Positions 9,407 to 18,699 of a stretch of 64,000 bases of DNA are shown here, in pieces; the stretch's first letter is position 1; each line of letters opens with the position of its first letter. The stretch comes from UBA11612 sp963662375. GTDB taxonomy: Bacteria > Pseudomonadota > Alphaproteobacteria > Rhodospirillales > Rhodospirillaceae. The translations under genes were made by a program, and so were the position numbers. Where the stretch lies: assembly GCA_963662375.2 (NCBI GenBank), contig CAXXRP010000005.1, positions 434,001 through 498,000 of the forward strand, given 5' to 3'. The notes beneath the pieces are model-generated. The model was not told the DNA's origin. It did no database searches and saw only the letters and a list, made by a program, of their open reading frames with translations.

Positions 9407-10255
9407 CTAAGGTGGGTTGGATAGCGCGTTTGCCAGCTTGCAGAACTGTATTATGGACAGGGTTTCAGCGCGGGCCGTCGGATCAATGTCCACGAAACGG
9501 CATAGGCTTCCTGTATCCGCCCACGGCGTGCCTAAGATCAATGGCATAAGACTCTGACGAAGCATTTTGCGCCGCTGACCGAATCCGGCCGCGGTGACTT
9601 TTTCCAGCATGGCACGTGACGCGGGGTGACGCGGTTTGGGCAAGGGTGTAAGGCGAACGACTGTAGACTCTACGGCTGGCGGTGGAATGAACGCACGCGG
9701 ATTGATGTGGAATAGAATTTCAATGGCACACTGCCATTGGGATATCACGCTAAGGCGTCCATACGCCTTAGTACCCGGCAGCGCGGCGATGCGCGCGGCG
9801 ACCTCGCGCTGAAACATCAAGGTCAACGCCTCAAAAGCGGTGATATTTTTCAACCACTGCAGTAACAACTCGGTCGCGATATTGTACGGGAGGTTTGCAG
9901 CAATACGCCGTGGCGCTTGGCCGAGCAGCGATATATCCGTCGACATGGCGTCAGCCGGTATGATTGTAAGGCGTTCGGGATACGCCGCCTGCAGATCTGC
10001 CAGCAGGCTTGAAAATCGATTATCCTTTTCCACTGCGATAACTGTGGCGCCGCCAGCTAGAAGTGAACGCGTCAGGCCGCCTGGTCCGGGGCCAACTTCA
10101 ATGGTTGTGCCAGTCGACAGGTCACCGACCGAACGAGCAATTCGGTCGATAAGATTGGCGTCCAGCAAGAAATGTTGGCCGAGAGCTTTATTTGCCGTCA
10201 GTCCATGTTGGGCGATGACGTCCCGAAGGGGGAGAAGTGAGGGTTTACTGGCCAT
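9407..10255 (-). CDS. rsmA: 16S rRNA dimethyladenosine transferase
   Basis: The enzyme dimethylates two adenines near the 3' end of 16S rRNA. Motifs seen are KALGQHFLLDANLIDRI, the SAM loop EVGPGPGGLTRSLL and the catalytic NLPYNIATELL. I take ATG 10255 (MASKPSLLPL) rather than an in-frame start at 10276 because it overlaps the pdxA stop by only 11 bases and matches the family's usual N-terminus. It is last in lptF-lptD-surA-pdxA-rsmA. Confidence 0.95.
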   Translation of the reverse strand: MASKPSLLPLRDVIAQHGLTANKALGQHFLLDANLIDRIARSVGDLSTGTTIEVGPGPGGLTRSLLAGGATVIAVEKDNRFSSLLADLQAAYPERLTIIPADAMSTDISLLGQAPRRIAANLPYNIATELLLQWLKNITAFEALTLMFQREVAARIAALPGTKAYGRLSVISQWQCAIEILFHINPRAFIPPPAVESTVVRLTPLPKPRHPASRAMLEKVTAAGFGQRRKMLRQSLMPLILGTPWADTGSLCRFVDIDPTARAETLSIIQFCKLANALSNPP

Positions 10256-11279
10256 ACTGCACGCCCGCTTTCGCACGAAGGGTCGTCATGGCCTGCGCTG
10301 TGCGCAGAGCGGCCAGTAGACTTAATGGATTGGCGACGCCCTTGGCTGCGATATCACATGCAGTGCCGTGGTCGGGTGACGTCCGTACAAACGGAAGTCC
10401 TAGTGTAATGTTGACTCCGCCCCAGAAGTCGAGCGTCTTCAATGGAATAAGAGCCTGATCATGATACATGCAGAGCGTTGCATCAAAGCACAGGCGTGCA
10501 TCTGCGTGAAATAAAGTGTCGGCTGGCGTAGGTCCTTCTACGTGAATTCCTTCCGCCTTCAGCTGTGAAATCGCGGGTAGAACAATACGGGCCTCTTCGT
10601 CGCCTAAACGACCCCACTCACCGCCGTGGGGGTTTAACGCCGCAACGGCAAGACGTGGACTCCGTATCCCAAAATATGATCTAAGCGCTGCCGCTGTCAC
10701 CCGCCCACAGTGAACAATGGCTTCGGTTGTCAGGCTGCGCGCAACGTCCTTGATAGCAATATGCACAGTAACCGGTACGACTCGTAGTCCTTCGACGGCC
10801 AACATCATCACCGGCGACGGGCGGCTTGCAAGATATCCAAGGTATTCCGTATGGCCGGGAAAAGGAAATTCCTTCCAAGGCAGGGTTGCCTTGTGAATTG
10901 GGTTTGTGACTAAGGCGCTCGCGGATCCCGCCTTCACTAGGTGAACAGCCTGTTCGATAGATCCAACGACGGATGCACCCGTTTCCGCCGTGGGCGCACC
11001 CAAAGTAACAACGGCCTCTATTTTCTGAATTAGTGGGAGCACGGGCAGCGCAGACCTGAACGCATCGGCGGTCATGTCCGGCGTGTCGATGGTGGTGACG
11101 GGACAGGCAATGCCAAATCGGTCTGCGATACTTCGAAGCCGAGCTGCATCGTCGAGAACGAAAAACGGCGGTGTATCTACCCGTTTCGCCGCCCACGCCT
11201 TTAGCGCAATTTCGCCCCCGACCCCGGCGGGCTCACCCATGGTTACGACGATCGGATGGCACTGCAAAAATTTCCCCAT
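10245..11279 (-). CDS. pdxA: 4-hydroxythreonine-4-phosphate dehydrogenase
   Basis: A 344-residue enzyme of pyridoxal 5'-phosphate synthesis. It begins with the family's PIVVTMGEPAGVGGEIALKA, and shows HKATLPWKEFPFPGHTEYL, with a metal-binding His, and later MYHDQALIPLK and RTSPDHGTACDIA. Length and motifs are normal. It sits between surA and rsmA as in most proteobacteria and overlaps rsmA. Confidence 0.96.
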   Translation of the reverse strand: MGKFLQCHPIVVTMGEPAGVGGEIALKAWAAKRVDTPPFFVLDDAARLRSIADRFGIACPVTTIDTPDMTADAFRSALPVLPLIQKIEAVVTLGAPTAETGASVVGSIEQAVHLVKAGSASALVTNPIHKATLPWKEFPFPGHTEYLGYLASRPSPVMMLAVEGLRVVPVTVHIAIKDVARSLTTEAIVHCGRVTAAALRSYFGIRSPRLAVAALNPHGGEWGRLGDEEARIVLPAISQLKAEGIHVEGPTPADTLFHADARLCFDATLCMYHDQALIPLKTLDFWGGVNITLGLPFVRTSPDHGTACDIAAKGVANPLSLLAALRTAQAMTTLRAKAGVQYGQ

Positions 11280-11302
11280 CGGGCGTTTACCCCGACGCGC
11301 CC

Positions 11303-12589
11303 TTAAAGCCTAATATCGATGAGAGCCTGACGCCGCAAAGCCCGCAGCTTCTGTCGTGCCAAGTTTTGCAGCTTGTTGTTCTCAAGTTGAGCATAGACTT
11401 CCCCTGGCGAAGGCAGGCCCGTGTCATCCTGGCGCTGGCAAACGACCACGAAGAGGCGCGCGCCGGCCACCTCAATGGGGGGGCTGACCCGTCCCGGCGG
11501 TAAGCTAACCACGATATCGCGTATTTTTTCGGGCAATAGGCCTGTATAAAGTAAAGGTCTCTGGCCTGAGCCCGGCCCGCCGATCTCGTTGGCCAAGCGG
11601 TTCATCTGTTCACAATTGGACACGGTTGTTTGAATTTTTTCACTAAACTGTCCAAGGCGATTCGGACCTAGTGAACGCCCGCCCAGAGTTGGTAGATAAA
11701 TTTGGCTGAGTCCAACAATATGCTTCGTCGGATCGGGTGTGCCCGAGGCTCTCCGATCTTGAAGCAACAGGATGTAGTACCCTGTTGTTGTACGTATCGG
11801 AGCGGAAATTTGGTTTGGCTCCATTCCCGAAATAGCACGATCCAATTCTCGATCTAAGTCGCCCGGTAAAACCCATCCGAGGTCCCCGCCCACCGCAGCG
11901 GTCGCGCTTTGGGAGAACTGTTGTGCCAGCACGGGAAATGGCGCCCCCTCCTGGGCGCGTTTCACCAATCCACCAGCTAGCTCGCGGACATTTTGCTCAG
12001 GCGCCGCTGGACTGATGGGGAGATAAATTTCCGCTACGCGATATTCTAGTTTGCCTTGGTTGGCGCGTAGCTTATCCAACACCGTATCGACTTCTTCGGG
12101 AGCAATATTTACGTCGCGCTCGAGCGTATCGCGGACGACTTTGTTCCAGGCCACATCGGCTTCGATTTGTCCGTGGAAGGTGCCAATGTTGACGCCTTGT
12201 GCGTCAAGTAGGGATCGAAATGCACCGGGACGCATGCCATTTCGGGCCTCAATCGTTGTCACGGCCCCGCGAATTTCCTCCTCGGTCGTGACGATCTCCA
12301 ACCGTTTAGCTTCCTGAATCTTGAGGCGTTCCTCAATAAGGGTGTCCACGACTTGAGGGATAATGCGCTGCTGAACGTCTGCCGTGTTTTGAAGCCCCGA
12401 CGTGATGAGAAAAAGACCTACTCGCGACTGCACGTCGAAGACGGTGATAATATCTTCATTGACGACGGCCGCGATTCCTGTCGCCGCGTTGTTTTGCTGC
12501 GCGGCAGCGAATGGCGTTGCGCATAACATTAGGGTGATAAAACCCGAAAAGGGTAGCCACCTGGAGTTCAAATTCTTAAAAACGTTCAT
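11303..12589 (-). CDS. surA: Periplasmic chaperone / peptidyl-prolyl isomerase SurA
   Basis: A 428-residue exported protein. The N-terminus has a signal peptide ending near ATPFAAAQQ. The SurA N-domain follows (AAVVNEDIITVFDVQSR, then QVVDTLIEERLKIQEAKRL), and then one clear parvulin-like PPIase region and a weaker second one. It escorts outer-membrane proteins, including LptD, through the periplasm. It lies between lptD and pdxA, the conserved arrangement. Confidence 0.93.
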   Translation of the reverse strand: MNVFKNLNSRWLPFSGFITLMLCATPFAAAQQNNAATGIAAVVNEDIITVFDVQSRVGLFLITSGLQNTADVQQRIIPQVVDTLIEERLKIQEAKRLEIVTTEEEIRGAVTTIEARNGMRPGAFRSLLDAQGVNIGTFHGQIEADVAWNKVVRDTLERDVNIAPEEVDTVLDKLRANQGKLEYRVAEIYLPISPAAPEQNVRELAGGLVKRAQEGAPFPVLAQQFSQSATAAVGGDLGWVLPGDLDRELDRAISGMEPNQISAPIRTTTGYYILLLQDRRASGTPDPTKHIVGLSQIYLPTLGGRSLGPNRLGQFSEKIQTTVSNCEQMNRLANEIGGPGSGQRPLLYTGLLPEKIRDIVVSLPPGRVSPPIEVAGARLFVVVCQRQDDTGLPSPGEVYAQLENNKLQNLARQKLRALRRQALIDIRL

Positions 12590-12749
12590 CGCCTTCTTTC
12601 GGGTGAATGACCGTAAGGTTTACAACGGCATTGTAACATACTCGGGAACCACGGCGAAAACCAGTTATGGATTTGAAGAATATTTTTTTATTGCTCAACG
12701 ACTTCTATGTCTTTTTCACTGCAGCGATTGCAAATTCGCGCACCATGCT

Positions 12750-14996
12750 TTATCGGCGTGCGCCTATATCTGTATTGAAGCTGATATCGCCTATTGTCTT
12801 TAGGTTAACGCGCAGCAGCACTGAAACGCCACGCCGGAAATCGCGGTCCGAGGTATTGTCGTCCGCTAGGTCGAGGCCGATCACCACACACTCGTCTTCG
12901 TAGGCAATGCCGACATTTGTGCGTATGCGCCCGCCACCAGGCCCTAGATTTTCCCGGTGGCTAGCAACAACGCTCCAATGGCGAGAAAGTTGGCTGGACA
13001 AGGAAACGTAGAGTTCCTCTGTGTCGCCCGGACTCGACGGTGTGTTGTCTGCCTCCAGAAAGACATAGTTTGCGCGGAGGCGGAGCAGGCTTGGTCCAAT
13101 CACGGCACTTAATTCGCTGCGTCGATTGGTGAACGTTTTCTTGTCGAGCCTAAATCGATACTGCATGCTCACATAGGGATGGGGTGAAACGTTGATGCGT
13201 CCCACATAATCGGACAGGTGTCCGTCCAGACCAGATAGTTGTGAGAAAACCGGATCGTCGTGGAAGCGATATACTTGCCCAATAAGGGCGGAAACCGCCC
13301 CTCCCTGCCCGTTGTAAGCAGACCAGCGGAAACCGTAGTTGACGCGCGGTCCGGATTCGACGCGATCAAGGCCCGAGAAGCGCTGAGTTCGGAATAGATT
13401 AGTATCGTCGAATTCAAGGTCGAGACTATCTTCGTTGGGGATGGTGCTATAATTCAGCCCTGTAGGGCTCGCGACACCCATGATGATGGGCTCAAACACC
13501 TGATGAAATCCCCACTGATCGTTTACGAAAGGCATGCGCCACTCCAGCGACACTTCGGGGACGATGCGCCCGGCCGTCCCGGTAAAGGCATCGCCTTGGG
13601 CGGGGCGTTCAAAATCGCGCACATAGTACCCGTCGGCGCGGACGCTAGCGCGGAATGTGTATACTTCGCCTAAGGATGTCGTAAACGGCAGATTCCAACC
13701 CACCTTTGTAGAAAGTCGGTTGGTGTCGGTGCCGTCCTCCCGAATAACGACGAGGCCGTTTGCGTCCACATCCCAGTAGCCGCCCAGAAATCCTGGGGTG
13801 CTCACATAGTTGAAATCCAAAACCGGCGCAATCACGGGTACCGAGCCTTTGGCAACTGGCAGACGTTGCCGTTGAAAGTAGTAGGCGTTGGCCGAAAAGT
13901 AAGTATTTTTTGAGAACCGTTCGGCGAATACATTCGTGGTTAGCCAGGTTGGGGCGTCAAAGCTATAACGACGCAGATAAGTGCGGTCGGTCGCAAGATT
14001 GATGTCCGTTCCCACGCGCCAGTGCTCGTCTATGTCAAACCGCGCCCGGCCTTCGATGTGCCCTCGGACATCCTCGTTTAACTCAGGGTCTCCTGCCATA
14101 AGGCTGCCAAACATCCGCAAACGCCCGCGGCGGAAATCTTGTCGATACTCGCCGGTCGCTCCGTTGCCAGCGCTGCTCGTCAAGAAGGGCGTGAGAGTTG
14201 CATCCCTGTCCGGTGCGATGGCAAAAAAGTAAGGTTGCTGGTAGGCGACCCCCAAGTTTCGCCCGCCGCCGATGGTAGGCAGAAGTAATCCGCTTTTTGA
14301 CCCTGCCGTGGGGTCGGGGTGCGCAAGGTATGGCGTGTAAAAAACCGGCAAGCCAGAAATTTCTAGCCAGGCGTTACGGTAATAGACCATTTCTTCAGCG
14401 GGATCGTAACGGACACGATCGGCTTTGATTTGCCAAAACGGCTCAGCGCCCTCGCAACTATTGCAGGCTGTGTAAGCCGTCTCATACTGTTCGCTGATGC
14501 CATCCGCGCGGCGCAAAAAAGTGCGGCTTGCCATGCGTGAGCCATCGGACAACAGAACCCGCACTTCCTGGGCAAGACCCTCTTTGAAATCACCAGAAAT
14601 TTCGACTCGTTCGAAAAAAAAGACGGTTCCGTTAGAGTCCAAGAGAGACACGTTTCCGGTGGCTGTCGCCACGTCACTCGCTCTGTCATATACGATAGAG
14701 TCAGCGAGTAGAATTCGCGCGCCGTGTTGAATCTCGACATTGCCGGTGGCCGTTACCGTATCGGCATCGGTGTCATAACGAATTTCGTCGGCGAGCAAGA
14801 GCGAGTTTTCATCTGAATCCGAAGGCAGAGCCTGAATCGTGCCGATTTCTTGGGCTCCCGCGGCGGCGCAAAGGGTGACTGCTCCCAGCGTGAGGAGGGG
14901 CAATATAAACATCCCCGGCATCGCACGGGTTTGTAACTGAAGGTCGCGCATAAAAGTGAAACGAACAATCCGAGATAGAAGGGGCATTTGTATCAT
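12750..14996 (-). CDS. lptD: LPS-assembly outer-membrane protein LptD
   Basis: A large beta-barrel protein that inserts lipopolysaccharide into the outer leaflet. An N-terminal OstA/LptA-like domain (DEIRYDTDADTVTATGNVEI and on) is followed by a C-terminal barrel with alternating aromatic strands. The AYTACNSC segment carries paired Cys residues. I use ATG 14996, 10 bases after lptF; ATG 14951 would give a cleaner signal peptide ending in TLCAAAGAQE, so the start is uncertain. A longer frame into lptF is unlikely. Confidence 0.92.
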   Translation of the reverse strand: MIQMPLLSRIVRFTFMRDLQLQTRAMPGMFILPLLTLGAVTLCAAAGAQEIGTIQALPSDSDENSLLLADEIRYDTDADTVTATGNVEIQHGARILLADSIVYDRASDVATATGNVSLLDSNGTVFFFERVEISGDFKEGLAQEVRVLLSDGSRMASRTFLRRADGISEQYETAYTACNSCEGAEPFWQIKADRVRYDPAEEMVYYRNAWLEISGLPVFYTPYLAHPDPTAGSKSGLLLPTIGGGRNLGVAYQQPYFFAIAPDRDATLTPFLTSSAGNGATGEYRQDFRRGRLRMFGSLMAGDPELNEDVRGHIEGRARFDIDEHWRVGTDINLATDRTYLRRYSFDAPTWLTTNVFAERFSKNTYFSANAYYFQRQRLPVAKGSVPVIAPVLDFNYVSTPGFLGGYWDVDANGLVVIREDGTDTNRLSTKVGWNLPFTTSLGEVYTFRASVRADGYYVRDFERPAQGDAFTGTAGRIVPEVSLEWRMPFVNDQWGFHQVFEPIIMGVASPTGLNYSTIPNEDSLDLEFDDTNLFRTQRFSGLDRVESGPRVNYGFRWSAYNGQGGAVSALIGQVYRFHDDPVFSQLSGLDGHLSDYVGRINVSPHPYVSMQYRFRLDKKTFTNRRSELSAVIGPSLLRLRANYVFLEADNTPSSPGDTEELYVSLSSQLSRHWSVVASHRENLGPGGGRIRTNVGIAYEDECVVIGLDLADDNTSDRDFRRGVSVLLRVNLKTIGDISFNTDIGARR

Positions 14997-15006
14997 CACA
15001 GGTGTA

Positions 15007-16137
15007 TCACGTCGCCTCAGCGCCAACAGATGCAAATTGATGCCGAATGGCCCGTCGCCACGGAGACCGCAAGAAACCGAGGCCGGCAGCAATCGGAATC
15101 ATAGCGGTAAAATACATAAGTCCAACAAGTGGCGGCGACTGCGACGCCAAACTCGCTGCGCCCAGATTCGCAGCCTGCAAGGTCACGACTGCAAAAATGG
15201 CGATAACGATGCGCCCGGTTTGTCCCCGGCGACTGAAACTGCCCCGCAAGAGAAATACAAGGGCGACAACGGTGTATCCAACAGCCGTCAATGGCGACAC
15301 GATTCTCTGATGCGCCTCCGCCCTCATACGAGAGACATTAATAGATGAAATCCCGTCAGCTTCAGAAACGTTGAGCAACTCCAGCGTCGAGAGCTCACGG
15401 TTGTCCGCAAATCGATTCTCAGTGCCACGCGTTAGAGATCCAAAGTCCAAAGGATAACTGTCGAAGTACAGCACTGACAATTGGCCGGTTCCCCTCTCCA
15501 ATTCCTGCCGGCTGCCGTTGACCAGGAGAATTCGAGGTTCGCCGCCTTCGCTGACGATCCTGCCGCTTTCTGCCATCAAGGTTACGTTGCTGGGTGCATC
15601 CCGGGTGTCATGCACAAGAATTCCCCGCAGCTCTCCGCTCTGCCCTCGGCTGCGGACATAAACGGTTAGCTCATTAGCCAACTGATTAAATGCGCCCTCC
15701 CGCAACAGTATTTGAGAAACGTCCTTTCTGATGGACCACTGCAGCTCTTTAAACGAGCGAAAGGTCTCCGGAACGGCAAATAACGTCAAGCTATATCCGG
15801 CAATCATGGCAGCCACCGCACTTAACAGTGCGGGTGTGGCAATGCCCATACGGCTGACGCCGGCAGACTGGATGACTACCAATTCACGATCAAGCGCCAA
15901 CTTGTTGTAGATAAATAACACTACAAAGAACAAAGCGGCGGGCAATATTACGGACACGAACCAGGGAAGTAATAAGGTTGTAAGTTTCAGCCAAGTGCCA
16001 ATATCTAGCCCCTTGTTGATTACAAATTGCAGGAACTGCAGCGACTGGGTCAGCCACACTATGAACGCCAAAGCGGCGCTCACCATAATCGTTCCGATGG
16101 CCAGTTGTCGGAGTATATACCGGGTGATGCTTGTCAT
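15007..16137 (-). CDS. lptF: LPS export ABC transporter permease LptF
   Basis: A 376-residue YjgP/YjgQ permease with membrane segments at both ends and a periplasmic jellyroll in the middle. Features such as AFIVWLTQSLQFLQFVINKG, FIYNKLALDRELVVIQSAG and ELRGILVHDTRD fit LptF rather than LptG. It works with LptG and LptB to pull LPS out of the inner membrane. Here it is followed directly by lptD, without the lptG gene expected between them. Confidence 0.9.
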   Translation of the reverse strand: MTSITRYILRQLAIGTIMVSAALAFIVWLTQSLQFLQFVINKGLDIGTWLKLTTLLLPWFVSVILPAALFFVVLFIYNKLALDRELVVIQSAGVSRMGIATPALLSAVAAMIAGYSLTLFAVPETFRSFKELQWSIRKDVSQILLREGAFNQLANELTVYVRSRGQSGELRGILVHDTRDAPSNVTLMAESGRIVSEGGEPRILLVNGSRQELERGTGQLSVLYFDSYPLDFGSLTRGTENRFADNRELSTLELLNVSEADGISSINVSRMRAEAHQRIVSPLTAVGYTVVALVFLLRGSFSRRGQTGRIVIAIFAVVTLQAANLGAASLASQSPPLVGLMYFTAMIPIAAGLGFLRSPWRRAIRHQFASVGAEAT

Positions 16138-16349
16138 GTCCGCGGATTATAGTGTCGCAAAAGCCTTGGTAGCTAGCGCCAACCGCGACTTCGCGACAGT
16201 CCCGTGTCTAATTTTCTGGAGAGCGCCGAACTGGAGGGCGCGCCACTGCAGCATGGATCTCCGTTGACACTGCCCATTTGCACAAGACTAGGTCTAAATC
16301 TAAAATGGCCGAGTGCATATGGGTAGCTTTTGCGGGAGAGGTGGCAAAT

Positions 16350-16916
16350 TTGCGCAGCCGGCTTAATTTTGTAACGTGCGGATTGGCCGCGACCCTTTGC
16401 GCCGCGGTTGTGGCAACGGATGGCGAAGCCGCAGACACCCTTCCATGCGTCACGGCGTATGAAGAAAATGCTTTCGATCTGCGCCACCTTCAAAGTCGCT
16501 TCATGGTGGCGGCGCTGGCCTGCAATCAACGGGATGCTTACAACAAATTCGTAACCCGTTTTCGCCCACTTCTTTTGGACGCTGGCGGCCGCCTAATAAG
16601 TTATTTCAAACGGGCCGGCGGGGGAAGGGTGGCCGTCAACACCCACGTCACAGACTTGGCCGATGCCGCGGGCCCGTGGCGCGCCGAAAACCCGGCGTCC
16701 TACTGTGCCAAAGCGTGGAATTTATTCTGGTCACTGGAGCAAGCGCCGCTGAGTCTTGCAAAAATCGCGGCTACAGACACGATTGGAACTGTGGCGCGCT
16801 CGCCTGTTTGCATGGCGGCTGTTTCGGTAAACGACGACCGAGCGGGGTACTGGTTGGTTCCGAAACGACATCGCGGAAATAGGTATTGGCGCCCTTTGGA
16901 GCATCCGCGGTCGTGA
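16350..16916 (+). CDS. Secreted protein of unknown function
   Basis: I choose TTG 16350 because a strong GGGAGAGG ribosome site lies 7 bases upstream and because it gives a proper signal peptide, RSRLNFVTCGLAATLCAAVV, cleaved near GEA-AD. The mature protein (about 160 residues) contains conserved-looking segments FMVAALACNQRDAYNKFV and four cysteines (PCV, LACN, SYCAK, PVCM). I do not recognise a functional domain. An in-frame ATG at 16278 would bury the signal peptide. It overlaps the next gene by 4 bases. Confidence 0.7.
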   Translation: MRSRLNFVTCGLAATLCAAVVATDGEAADTLPCVTAYEENAFDLRHLQSRFMVAALACNQRDAYNKFVTRFRPLLLDAGGRLISYFKRAGGGRVAVNTHVTDLADAAGPWRAENPASYCAKAWNLFWSLEQAPLSLAKIAATDTIGTVARSPVCMAAVSVNDDRAGYWLVPKRHRGNRYWRPLEHPRS

Positions 16917-17680
16917 TCCCAGAGCCGCTGTGGTTTGTGATCGCGGCTACGTTTGGACTGGTGTTCGGTAGTTTTGTCACCTCCCTGTCCTACCGGTTGC
17001 CGCGCGATGAAAGCATTGCGCGTGGGCGTTCGCGCTGCCCGGCTTGCAGTCAGTTGCTATCTGCCCGCGATCTAGTGCCGGTGTTTTCATGGGTATTTCA
17101 CAAGGGCACGTGCCGACATTGCGGGGCGAGGGTTTCATGGCGCTACCCGGTCATAGAACTAATAACCGCCGCGTTCTTCGTTGCTGCTGCGGCGTTTGTG
17201 CCGGAGGTTGCTCACTTGGGCTTGCTGCTGGCGATGACTCCGATGATGGTGGCGCTAGCCGTCATCGATACGGAGTACCAGCGGCTCCCCAACGTGTTAA
17301 TCGCGGTGCTGGCGGTGTTGGCGATAGCGTGGCGGTGGACTGGCGACGGCGCTCTACTTGCGGGTTTGGCGGTGGCCGCGATTGCGATTGTCGCTGGGAT
17401 CCTGATCGACGCGGGATACAAGGCCCTTAAAGGTCGGGGCGGTCTAGGCCTGGGCGAGGCGAAACTGATCGCGGTGGGGGGAGTGGCGCTGGGGCTGGGC
17501 CCATTTCTGCTTTTCCTATCGGTGACCGGGCTGTTTGGTGTTGTTCTTAGCGCATTTTGGCAGCGAGTGCCGGGCAGTCGCGCGTTTCCATTCGGCCCGG
17601 CGATTCTGGCAAGTCTCTGGATTTGCCTGACGGGTGGAGAATTCATGCTGCAAGGTTTGGTGTCCTTACTATCGGGTTGA
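16913..17680 (+). CDS. Prepilin leader peptidase (A24 family)
   Basis: An integral membrane aspartic protease with an N-terminal methylase-type zinc region (CPACSQLL and CRHCGARVSWRYP) and the A24 core. The first catalytic region is LAVIDTEYQRLPN. The second, normally G-x-GD, reads GLGLGEAKL, so Glu replaces the usual Asp. GTG 16913 is chosen because it overlaps the upstream stop as GTGA; a TTG at 16886 is the alternative. No pilin or secretion genes are in the window. Confidence 0.88.
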   Translation: MIPEPLWFVIAATFGLVFGSFVTSLSYRLPRDESIARGRSRCPACSQLLSARDLVPVFSWVFHKGTCRHCGARVSWRYPVIELITAAFFVAAAAFVPEVAHLGLLLAMTPMMVALAVIDTEYQRLPNVLIAVLAVLAIAWRWTGDGALLAGLAVAAIAIVAGILIDAGYKALKGRGGLGLGEAKLIAVGGVALGLGPFLLFLSVTGLFGVVLSAFWQRVPGSRAFPFGPAILASLWICLTGGEFMLQGLVSLLSG

Positions 17681-17898
17681 AATACGGGCCGCACGCGCTG
17701 GGCGCGTTTATTAGGCGACCTCCGAGCGTGTGAAACCCTGTTGTTCGGAGCGGCTTCGGAGCGGCGAGGTCTGCTATCCGATCCCCGCAAAAGGCCACGT
17801 CCTAACGTTTTCGCTACCGCAACAAGTTTGGTCGATTTGACTCGCCGAGGCAATAATTTAACTCATAATAGCAATTGGTTAGGAGGAGACAGAGGTCC

Positions 17899-17917
17899 GG
17901 CACATGCCGTATGTGCC
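17899..17917. repeat. Perfect 7-base inverted repeat upstream of a methyltransferase gene
   Basis: The sequence GGCACAT, a 5-base loop, then ATGTGCC forms a perfect dyad 32 bases before the start of the methyltransferase at 17949. It has no T-tract, so it is more like an operator or an mRNA hairpin than a terminator. Nothing ties it to a known regulator. Confidence 0.35.
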
Positions 17918-17948
17918 GCCTTCACGCTAGCTGTGCTATGAGCGAGGG

Positions 17949-18680
17949 ATGTGGAATGACATCATTGACCTTCAAGAGTTTTACGCTGGCGCCAGGGGCC
18001 GCTTGGTTGCTCGCATAGTCGCTCAGCGTTTGCGTGAGATCTGGCCGAATCTAGTCGGATGTCGTGTGCTGGGTGTCGGCTTTCCCACACCTTTTTTCGA
18101 CTCACTTCAAAAAGATGCTGAGAGGATTATTGCTGTGATGCCAGCCGGGCAAGGGGTGCTCCGCTGGCCCAAAGGGCGGCAGAATTTAACGGTTCTCGCC
18201 GGCGAACATATGTTGCCGCTCTCCGACCGGTCTGTGGACCGCCTTTTGCTGGTCCACTGTCTTGAAGGAAGTTCCCATCTTCAGCCGTTATTACGGGAGT
18301 GCTGGCGCATTCTTGCGGACGGCGGGCGTTTGCTGGTTGTGGTCGCGAATCGGCGCGGTCTGTGGGCCCGCTCGGAAGGGTCGCCCTTTGCTCTAGGTCG
18401 CCCCTACTCGACAGGCCAGATCACGCGCTTGCTACGGGACAACATGTTTGTGCCAGTTCAAACGACCGGAATTCTATTTGTTCCGCCTATATGGTGGCGG
18501 GTGTTCGGCAGTTGGGCGCCAGCCCTGGAGCGACTTGGCGCGCGGCGGTTTCCGAATTTCGCGGGATTGTTAGCGGTCCATGCCGAGAAGCAAATTTATG
18601 CGGTTCCATTTAACGCCGCTCCTGCGCGTGCGAAGCAGCGTAGCGTACTTGTGCGACCAGTGGGTGGAAGCGTTCAGTGA
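17949..18680 (+). CDS. Class I SAM-dependent methyltransferase
   Basis: A 243-residue soluble protein that begins MWNDIIDLQEFYAGARGRL. It has a degenerate SAM loop (VLGVGFPTPF) and a methyltransferase-11 type core with LPLSDRSVDRLLLVHCLEG and ECWRILADGGRLLVVV. The substrate is unknown. Similar proteins are common in alphaproteobacteria beside glyoxalase-type genes, but no such gene is seen here. It converges with metX-metW. Confidence 0.8.
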   Translation: MWNDIIDLQEFYAGARGRLVARIVAQRLREIWPNLVGCRVLGVGFPTPFFDSLQKDAERIIAVMPAGQGVLRWPKGRQNLTVLAGEHMLPLSDRSVDRLLLVHCLEGSSHLQPLLRECWRILADGGRLLVVVANRRGLWARSEGSPFALGRPYSTGQITRLLRDNMFVPVQTTGILFVPPIWWRVFGSWAPALERLGARRFPNFAGLLAVHAEKQIYAVPFNAAPARAKQRSVLVRPVGGSVQ

Positions 18681-18699
18681 ATTCAAAGCCGCCGATCCG

